This document shows positions 1 to 4,157 of a stretch of DNA of 6,679 bases, one piece after another. Both the position numbers and the translations under genes were made by a program. Position 1 is the stretch's first letter; each line of letters begins with the position of its first letter. Origin of the DNA: Eubacteriales bacterium (GTDB taxonomy: Bacteria > Bacillota_A > Clostridia > Christensenellales > Aristaeellaceae); contig JARKQO010000449.1 in NCBI GenBank assembly GCA_029974855.1, positions 1 to 6,679 of the forward strand, in the 5' to 3' direction. Under the pieces are notes generated by a model, which was not told where the DNA came from, did not search any database, and worked only from the letters and a program-made list of their open reading frames with translations.

Positions 1-2
1 AT

Positions 3-56
3 GGAACCACCAAAAAGAAGCGCTTTTTGCAGGAAAAGGAGGAGGAGACTTCATGA
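3..56 (+). CDS. possible 3' end of an upstream gene (partial)
   Basis: From base 3 one frame is open to a TGA at 54-56 and would encode the tail GTTKKKRFLQEKEEETS. Such a charged Lys/Glu tail is common at the C-termini of real bacterial proteins, and the purine-rich bases 31-48 would be its last codons. The gene would begin before the window and run towards the tRNA gene, which lies on the opposite strand. The other two frames are also open here (to 93 and 133), so the frame choice is weak. No function can be assigned from 17 residues. Confidence 0.25.
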   Translation, partial: GTTKKKRFLQEKEEETS

Positions 57-61
57 CGCGG

Positions 62-100
62 ACAAAAAAAGAAGTTTCCGGTCACAGCCATGACCGGAAA
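62..100 (-). terminator. intrinsic terminator of the tRNA-Thr gene
   Basis: A perfect 10-bp inverted repeat (75-84 with 91-100, loop of 6) lies 25 bases beyond the tRNA 3' end. Read on the minus strand, the stem TTTCCGGTCA/TGACCGGAAA is followed by CTTCTTTTTTTG, a clear U-tract. On the plus strand the hairpin is not followed by Ts, so it works in one direction only, ending tRNA transcription. Confidence 0.9.
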
Positions 101-124
101 CCACAACCAGATGAAGGTTCTTGC

Positions 125-200
125 TGGAGCTGATGATGGGACTCGAACCCATGACCTCATCCTTACCAAGGATGTGCTCTACCGCCTGAGCTACATCAGC
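125..200 (-). tRNA. tRNA-Thr (anticodon GGT)
   Basis: The minus strand folds into a complete 76-nt cloverleaf. The acceptor stem is GCTGATG (200-194) with CATCAGC (135-129). The D arm is GCTC/GAGC (191-176). The anticodon stem is CATCC/GGATG with loop TTGGTAA (169-163), which puts anticodon GGT at 167-165, reading ACC and ACU (Thr). The T arm is ATGGG/CCCAT with loop TTCGAGT. Base 73 is T (128) and CCA is encoded (127-125). All stems pair perfectly, so it should be functional. It has its own promoter and terminator and is a single-gene unit. Confidence 0.97.
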
Positions 201-222
201 GGGAAAACTGGACAACGGGTAG

Positions 223-251
223 ATTATACACCGGGACCGCCTACTTTGCAA
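223..251 (-). promoter_or_regulatory. promoter of tRNA-Thr
   Basis: On the minus strand a -35 box TTGCAA (251-246) and a perfect -10 box TATAAT (228-223) are separated by exactly 17 bp. Transcription should begin near 216, about 16 nt before the tRNA 5' end. The bases upstream of the -35 (about 252-295) are rich in A/T runs and could act as an UP element, which is common at stable-RNA promoters. The boxes are visible in the sequence; start site and strength are inferred. Confidence 0.85.
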
Positions 252-334
252 GAGGGAAAATACTCAATTTTCACATTCATTCGCAAAAATGCAATCTCGG
301 TCCCTAAAATGCCCCCTCCCGGCAAAATCCCGCA

Positions 335-363
335 TTGACTTGGCCCCTTCCCCGTGGTAAAAT
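335..363 (+). promoter_or_regulatory. promoter of the leader RNA and ABC exporter operon
   Basis: A -35 box TTGACT (335-340) and a -10 box TAAAAT (358-363) are separated by 17 bp, and TGG precedes the -10, matching an extended -10. Each hexamer differs from the sigma-A consensus at one base. The transcript should start near 370 and read through the leader ORF to the terminator at 627-659. It is divergent from the tRNA promoter. No comparable promoter is visible between the terminator and the first ABC gene, so this is probably the operon's main promoter. Confidence 0.8.
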
Positions 364-382
364 CGTGGCATCTGTGGAAGGA

Positions 383-389
383 AGGAGGT
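383..389 (+). promoter_or_regulatory. strong ribosome binding site of the leader ORF
   Basis: AGGAGGT, continued by GA, lies 7 nt before the ATG at 397 and is nearly a full complement of the 16S rRNA 3' end. It decides the start: an in-frame GTG at 388 lies within the site itself and cannot use it. So strong a site argues that the short ORF is translated. Confidence 0.75.
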
Positions 390-396
390 GAGAGGC

Positions 397-597
397 ATGA
401 GGATGTCGTCTTTTTCCAGCGATGGGGCTGTGTTTGTAACATTGGAGTGCGTCGAGGGCTTTGCGTTTCGCAATGGGCTTTCACGGGATAACTATGCCCT
501 TTTGCCTGTCATTTGCGCTGATTTTGCGCATGTACAGGATCACTATGCCCATTTTGATCCCATTGAACGCCTCTCGCCTCATCGCTATTCCGCCTGA
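397..597 (+). CDS. 66-aa leader peptide of the ABC exporter operon (predicted)
   Basis: This 66-codon ORF sits between an extended -10 promoter and an intrinsic terminator, behind a near-perfect ribosome binding site. The peptide begins MRMSSFSSDG, is mixed and soluble-looking, and has no signal peptide or membrane segment. It contains an internal repeat: DNYAL (residues 31-35) and DHYAH (48-52), 17 residues apart, reflecting a DNA repeat at 486-504 and 537-556. The stop codon (595-597) lies just inside the loop of a small hairpin (590-612). Base composition is visibly less GC-rich than the ABC genes that follow. Its position suggests a regulatory leader whose translation controls read-through into the exporter genes, as known for leader ORFs ahead of several Firmicute resistance genes. 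I do not recognise the peptide itself. It could instead be a small independent protein or the remnant of a larger gene. Confidence 0.6.
   Translation: MRMSSFSSDGAVFVTLECVEGFAFRNGLSRDNYALLPVICADFAHVQDHYAHFDPIERLSPHRYSA
486..556 (+). repeat. two imperfect direct repeats in the leader (putative antiterminator strands)
   Basis: GGATAACTATGCCCTTTTG (486-504) recurs as a near copy at 537-556, with one substitution (A to C) and one inserted A. The copies are 51 nt apart, an exact multiple of three, so the repeat also shows in the peptide. The second copy can pair with the terminator: CACT (541-544) with AGTG (638-641) and ATGCCC (545-550) with GGGCAT (630-635), 10 bp with bulge 636-637. The first copy can form 9 of these pairs (491-499). 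Pairing would consume the terminator's 5' arm and loop. The complementarity is visible; its use in the cell is inferred. Confidence 0.6.
514..560 (+). promoter_or_regulatory. two small hairpins inside the leader ORF
   Basis: TGCGC (514-518) pairs with GCGCA (526-530), and GGATCA (537-542) pairs with TGATCC (555-560). The second hairpin displays ATGCCC (545-550) in its 12-nt loop, the same bases that can pair with the terminator 5' arm. A third small hairpin, CCGCC (590-594) with GGCGG (608-612), holds the leader stop codon in its loop. These stems of 5-6 bp are individually weak; they are listed because their order and exclusivity fit an attenuator. Confidence 0.4.
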
Positions 598-626
598 TTT
601 CAAAACGGGCGGTGGACGTGCTGAGC

Positions 627-659
627 CCCGGGCATTCAGTGAGATGCCCGGGTATTTTT
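627..659 (+). terminator. intrinsic terminator/attenuator before the ABC operon
   Basis: CCCGGGCAT (627-635) and ATGCCCGGG (644-652) form a perfect 9-bp GC-rich stem with an 8-nt loop TCAGTGAG, followed by TATTTTT. This is a textbook factor-independent terminator in the plus direction. It lies 30 nt after the leader ORF stop and 35 nt before the first exporter gene. Because the only good promoter is upstream of it, it probably acts as an attenuator. The 5' arm plus loop is also complementary to two upstream sites in the leader ORF (see the repeat at 486-556). Confidence 0.88.
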
Positions 660-694
660 ATGCCCCTATTCAGACCGTAAGGAGTACCATTGCG

Positions 695-1462
695 ATGAAC
701 AAATACATCAAAACCGCCCACTTGGCCGCCCTGGAAAAAACCAACGGCGGCGTACTGTACCTGCTGCCGGAGATTTTGATCAAGGCAGCCACTTTGATCC
801 CGCTGCTGTTTCTATGGCGGGGGATGCTGTCCTCCGGCGTCCAGGTGGGCATGAGCCTTGGGCAGATGCTTACCTATACCTATGTCAGCGCCCTTCTCAG
901 CGAGATGCTGGTGGTGAAAACCGCAGCCTCGGGCTGGCTGTCCGAAGGGGTGCTGCTGAAGCTGTACGGACGGCCCATGTCGGTGCTGGGCCAGCTGGCG
1001 GCCCAGACGGCCGGGGGCTGGACGCCTATGCTGGCGCTGTTTTCCCTTCCCATGGCGCTGCTGGCCCCTTTGCTGGGGGTCAGCCTCCGCCCCGCGTCGC
1101 TGCTGTTCCTTCCCAGCCTGGGGCTGTGCATCTCTTTGGGCTTCGCGGTGGATTTTCTGTTCGCCTGCCTGGCCATTAAGCTGCGGAACATGAGCTGGCT
1201 CATCAGCAGAATCCGGATGGCGGTGGTTTCCCTGTTTTCCGGGGCTGTGATCCCCATTGGGCTGCTGCCCTTTGGCATGGCCCAGGCCATGAAGTACCAG
1301 CCCTTTGCCAGCCTGGGGGGCGCGCCCCTGTCCATCTGCACCGGCGCGGGGGATGCCGCCCAGATCCTCTTCTTACAGATTCTATGGAACCTGATTTTAT
1401 GGCCCGTGGCGCTGCTGGCGTTTCGGAAATCCCAGGAGGGAATGGTGAGTTATGGAGGATAA
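695..1462 (+). CDS. ABC exporter permease, ABC-2 type (COG4587-like)
   Basis: This 255-aa integral membrane protein is about the usual length for the COG4587-like permeases that accompany a COG4586-type ATPase, and probably forms half of a heteromeric export channel. The N-terminus MNKYIKTAHL is followed by membrane segments at about residues 22-43, 54-75, 110-131, 135-162, 174-195 and 223-243. Family-like landmarks are FLWRGML (39-45), the LYGRP stretch (90-94) before the second membrane pair, and FSGAVIPIGLLP (181-192). The start is ATG 695 with TAAGGAG (678-684) 10 nt upstream. The same frame stays open back to 461, but that extension would cross the terminator and has no ribosome binding site. 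The gene overlaps the next one by 11 nt, so translation is probably coupled. Substrate unknown; family call firm, exact orthology not. Confidence 0.85.
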   Translation: MNKYIKTAHLAALEKTNGGVLYLLPEILIKAATLIPLLFLWRGMLSSGVQVGMSLGQMLTYTYVSALLSEMLVVKTAASGWLSEGVLLKLYGRPMSVLGQLAAQTAGGWTPMLALFSLPMALLAPLLGVSLRPASLLFLPSLGLCISLGFAVDFLFACLAIKLRNMSWLISRIRMAVVSLFSGAVIPIGLLPFGMAQAMKYQPFASLGGAPLSICTGAGDAAQILFLQILWNLILWPVALLAFRKSQEGMVSYGG

Positions 1463-2300
1463 AATGACCCTCAGGCGCGTGCTGCGGCTTTTTGGCATCG
1501 CGGCCAAGCTGGATTTGGCATGGCTTTTGCGGGACACCAAATACGCCCTGGCGGGCATGACTGCCGATATGATTTCCAATGTATCCACGGTGTCCGGCGT
1601 GTTCTTGATGGCGGTCCGCTTCGGGGGCATCGGCGGTATGAGCGCGGACGAGGTGCTGCTGATGATGGCCTACTCCACCTTGGTGACGGGGCTGTTCATC
1701 ATGTTTGGCTCCTGGAACAACTTTCACATCAGCAGAATCATCGGCCGGGGGCAGCTGGAGCATCTGTTTTTGCAACCCCTGTCCCTGAAGCTGCAGCTGC
1801 TGACCTCCGGCTTCGCGCCCTTTACCGGCGGGGGCAACTTTCTGGTGGGGGGCATCCTCATGGCCGTGGCGGTGAACAGGCTTTCCCTGGAGGTTTCCCC
1901 GCTGTGGATTCTCTCTTTGGCGGGCTACCTGCTGGCCACCCTGGCGCTGATCGTGGCCCGGTCCTACCTGGTGTCCTGCCTGGCGTTTTACGCCCCTGTG
2001 GCCGCAGAGGAAATCTCCACCACGGCCATTGAAGACACCTGGTTTCTCAGCACCTTTCCCCTGTCGGGCATGCCCAAAGGAATCCAGTTCCCCTTGCTCA
2101 CCCTGTTGCCTGAGGGCCTCATGGCCTGGTTTCCGTCCCAGTGCCAGCAGGGCAGGCCTCCCCTGGCTTGGGGGGCGTACTATCCCATCCTCTTCTCGCT
2201 GCTGCTGTCAGCGGCGGCCGGCTATCTTTTTAGAAAAGGACTGCGTTATTATGTTACAACAGGCTCAAACCGATATGTGCCCTATGGATTCCGCCGTTAG
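1452..2300 (+). CDS. ABC exporter permease, ABC-2 type (COG3694-like)
   Basis: The second membrane subunit of the exporter is 282 aa, or 278 aa from the alternative start. It has about six hydrophobic segments, roughly at residues 35-55, 67-87, 125-141, 150-180, 195-222 and 240-261. Landmarks matching COG3694-like permeases are GRGQLEHLFLQPLS (98-111), the TFPLSGMPKG stretch (201-210) leading into LLTLLPEGLMAWFPSQ, and the tail GSNRYVPYGF (271-280). Two starts compete: ATG 1452, with AGGAGG at 1434-1439 (12 nt away), and ATG 1464, with GGAGG at 1454-1458 (5 nt away) and directly after the stop of the preceding gene. The second looks equally good. Both arrangements imply coupling to the upstream permease. 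Substrate unknown. Confidence 0.85.
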   Translation: MEDKMTLRRVLRLFGIAAKLDLAWLLRDTKYALAGMTADMISNVSTVSGVFLMAVRFGGIGGMSADEVLLMMAYSTLVTGLFIMFGSWNNFHISRIIGRGQLEHLFLQPLSLKLQLLTSGFAPFTGGGNFLVGGILMAVAVNRLSLEVSPLWILSLAGYLLATLALIVARSYLVSCLAFYAPVAAEEISTTAIEDTWFLSTFPLSGMPKGIQFPLLTLLPEGLMAWFPSQCQQGRPPLAWGAYYPILFSLLLSAAAGYLFRKGLRYYVTTGSNRYVPYGFRR

Positions 2301-3276
2301 GCTCCAAAACGTTACCAAGATTTTCACCCAGTGGCAGCGGGACAACACCGGAAAAGGGCTGCTGAAAAACCTCATCAAGCCGGAAAAGCGCACCATCACA
2401 GCCCTGGAGGGGGTGTCCTTCACCATTGCCAAGGGGGAGTTTGTGGCCTACGCCGGGCCCAACGGCGCGGGAAAAAGCACCACCATGAAGCTGCTCAGCG
2501 GCATGCTGCTGCCCAGCCAGGGGGACATCTCGGTGCTGGCCATGTCCCCGGAGAAGCAGCGCCGGACCCTGATGCACCGAGTGGGGGTGCTGTTTGGGAA
2601 CAGGACCGAGCTGTGGTGGGACCATCCAGTGATTCAAAGCTTTGAATGGAAAAAGGTGGTCTGGGATATTTCGGAGCAGGAGTACAGGCGGAACCTTGCC
2701 ATGGTCACGGATTTGCTGGATTTGGGCCCGCTGCTGAAAACCTTTGCCCGGGAGCTGAGCCTGGGCCAGCGGATGCGGGCGGACTTGGGGATGATGTTGT
2801 TGCACAGCCCGGAGCTGATTCTGCTGGACGAGCCCACCTTGGGCCTGGATGTGGTGGCCAAGCGCCAGATGATCGATTTTCTCAAAAGAATCAACAGGGA
2901 GAACGGCGTCACCATCGTGGTCACCAGCCATGACATGGACGATCTGGAGGAAATGGCCCAGCGCATTTTGATGATTTCCCAGGGGAAGATCGCCTACGAC
3001 GGCAGCTTTGACGGGCTGCGCAAGATCACGGGCAACCTCACCCGGGTCCTGGTCACAACGGAAAACGGCTTTATGCCGCAACTGGAAAACGCCTGCCTTC
3101 TCTCCCGGGAAAAGGGCGTGCATGAATTTGAGATGGACCTGGCCCAAACCCCCATCAAGGCGCTGATGGGGCTGCTATCCCAATGGGACGGGGTCAGCGA
3201 TGTGGAAATCAGGAAAGCGCCCATCGAGCAGGTGATCGCCAGGCTGTATGAAAGCTGGAGGCACGAGGGGGTATAG
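2251..3276 (+). CDS. ABC exporter ATP-binding protein (COG4586-like)
   Basis: This 341-aa cytoplasmic ATPase would power the two upstream permeases. Visible motifs are Walker A GPNGAGKST (69-77), signature LSLGQ (159-163), Walker B ELILLDEP (178-185), D-loop GLD (188-190) and H-loop His217 in TSHD. The stretch LFGNRTELWWDHP (114-126) and LSLGQRMRADLG are typical of the COG4586 branch. In that branch the first stretch usually reads FGQR; here Asn117 replaces the Q-loop glutamine. Residues after about 240 form the family's C-terminal extension. ATG 2251 has AAAAGGA (2234-2240) 10 nt upstream and overlaps the permease gene by 50 nt; in-frame ATGs at 2275 and 2284 lack a ribosome binding site. 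The frame is open back to 2029, but that stretch lies inside the permease gene and is out of frame with it. Confidence 0.92.
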   Translation: MLQQAQTDMCPMDSAVRLQNVTKIFTQWQRDNTGKGLLKNLIKPEKRTITALEGVSFTIAKGEFVAYAGPNGAGKSTTMKLLSGMLLPSQGDISVLAMSPEKQRRTLMHRVGVLFGNRTELWWDHPVIQSFEWKKVVWDISEQEYRRNLAMVTDLLDLGPLLKTFARELSLGQRMRADLGMMLLHSPELILLDEPTLGLDVVAKRQMIDFLKRINRENGVTIVVTSHDMDDLEEMAQRILMISQGKIAYDGSFDGLRKITGNLTRVLVTTENGFMPQLENACLLSREKGVHEFEMDLAQTPIKALMGLLSQWDGVSDVEIRKAPIEQVIARLYESWRHEGV

Positions 3277-3287
3277 CCCCTCGTGCC
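3260..3287 (+). terminator. strong hairpin around the stop codon of the ABC ATPase gene
   Basis: GGCACGAGGGG (3260-3270) and CCCCTCGTGCC (3277-3287) form a perfect 11-bp stem. The 6-nt loop holds the TAG stop codon (3274-3276). No T-run follows in either direction, so it is not a standard intrinsic terminator. It may protect the 3' end of the operon mRNA, assist factor-dependent termination, or separate the converging operons. Confidence 0.5.
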
Positions 3288-3298
3288 CCGGGTCTCGC

Positions 3299-3320
3299 AA
3301 AAGGGCGGGGCGTACCCGCC
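3299..3320 (-). terminator. weak intrinsic terminator after the amino-acid kinase gene
   Basis: On the minus strand GGCGGG (3320-3315) pairs with CCCGCC (3309-3304) around a 5-nt loop, followed by CTTTTG. It lies 9 nt after the end of the kinase gene. The U-tract is short, so termination may be partial, with the hairpin at 3260-3287 as a second barrier. Confidence 0.45.
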
Positions 3321-3329
3321 GAAACCTTC

Positions 3330-4157
3330 CTACCGAATCCCAACCCCCAGCCGGGTACAGGGCACGGCGCCCCGTTCCAGGTCCCCGATGTGGTACCGGG
3401 CATGGCCGATGACCACCGTGGTGCCGTGCTCCACGGCCCGCAGGGCATAGGCCAGCTTGGCCCTGGCTCCGCCCGCCCCTTCCCGGCTGGCTCCCACGCA
3501 GTGCTCCATCAGCTCCTCCACCTGGGCCCGCACCTGGTCGATGGTATCCCCCGTCACCAGGCGCACCAAGGTGGAGGGATCGTTCCGGTCCAGGTAGATG
3601 CCTTCGGTGCTGGTAAGCAGAATCATGGTCTTGGCGTCCACCAGCCGGGCGATGACCTCGGCGGTCTCGTCGTTGTCCACGCATTCCACCACGTACCGGC
3701 CGTTGGCCCGCTGGCTGGACAGCTCCATCTTGCGGATCTCGTCGTCGCTGACCGGGTCGTTGTAGTTGATGATGGGGATGGTGCCCTGTTTGGCTGCCCG
3801 GATCAGCAGGTCCCGGATATGGGCCCGCTTCTGGGGATCGTTGAAATGGATGTGCTCCACCAGCACCTGCCGCAGCCCGTACTCCGGGCGCACAAACTGT
3901 CGGTAGGTATCCATGAGGATGGTCTGGCCCTGGGCGGAATAGTCGGCCTTCACCTGCTCCGCCTCTCCGGTGAGCTCGCTGCCCATGCGCTGGATGTAGT
4001 CCAGGCGGCCGATTTCCGTGGCCCCGCTGGTCACCAGCAGCATGCCGGGCCGCAGGTCCATCCCCAGCCTTTGAAAGATGTTTTGGTCAATCACGCCCTC
4101 GTCCTTTTGAATGAGGGCCATGCTGCCGATTTTGACGATCAGGTTAAGGGTTGCCAA
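3330..4157 (-). CDS. glutamate-5-kinase-like amino-acid kinase, no PUA domain
   Basis: This 275-aa cytoplasmic protein has the amino-acid kinase fold and most resembles glutamate 5-kinase (ProB), which phosphorylates L-glutamate with ATP in proline synthesis. Matching landmarks are the N-terminal strand with Lys9 (IVKIGS, 7-12), TSGATEIGR (43-51), PIINYNDPVSDDEI (128-141), CVDNDETAE (159-167), LTSTEGIY (181-188) and the GAGGARAKL loop (227-235). It ends without a PUA domain, as some ProB proteins do. It departs from ProB in a shorter N-terminal region and a longer stretch between PIINYND and VDND. No proA lies beside it, so the substrate may differ; automatic pipelines could label it a uridylate kinase. 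The start is TTG 4157: AGGAGGAGG (4172-4164) is 6 nt upstream, and the family's first strand begins within a few residues. It overlaps the MATE gene by 14 nt. Confidence 0.8.
   Translation of the reverse strand: MATLNLIVKIGSMALIQKDEGVIDQNIFQRLGMDLRPGMLLVTSGATEIGRLDYIQRMGSELTGEAEQVKADYSAQGQTILMDTYRQFVRPEYGLRQVLVEHIHFNDPQKRAHIRDLLIRAAKQGTIPIINYNDPVSDDEIRKMELSSQRANGRYVVECVDNDETAEVIARLVDAKTMILLTSTEGIYLDRNDPSTLVRLVTGDTIDQVRAQVEELMEHCVGASREGAGGARAKLAYALRAVEHGTTVVIGHARYHIGDLERGAVPCTRLGVGIR

Noticed and set aside
53..133. 26-codon ORF with a strong ribosome binding site as a real small gene
   Set aside because: It crosses the tRNA terminator hairpin and ends inside the tRNA acceptor arm, so much of its sequence is set by other features. 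Kept only as a finding about a possible gene stub.
388..396. GTG 388 as start of the leader ORF
   Set aside because: The codon lies within the AGGAGGTGA ribosome binding site, so that site cannot serve it; ATG 397 has ideal spacing.
461..694. N-terminal extension of the first ABC permease to 461
   Set aside because: It would read through the terminator at 627-659 and overlap the leader ORF in another frame. It has no ribosome binding site, and ATG 695 gives the normal family length and N-terminus.
653..694. A second promoter directly upstream of the first ABC gene
   Set aside because: The T-rich stretch at 655-659 belongs to the terminator, and no -35/-10 pair with acceptable spacing is visible before the ribosome binding site at 678-684.
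2029..2250. Longer N-terminus for the ABC ATPase starting at 2029
   Set aside because: This stretch lies within the second permease gene in another frame and has no ABC-family similarity; ATG 2251 has a plausible ribosome binding site and gives the usual length.
3330..4157. Kinase gene as a truncated pseudogene because the PUA domain is missing
   Set aside because: Glutamate 5-kinases without PUA are known. The frame is intact, with all kinase landmarks in order, a strong ribosome binding site and a terminator-like hairpin.
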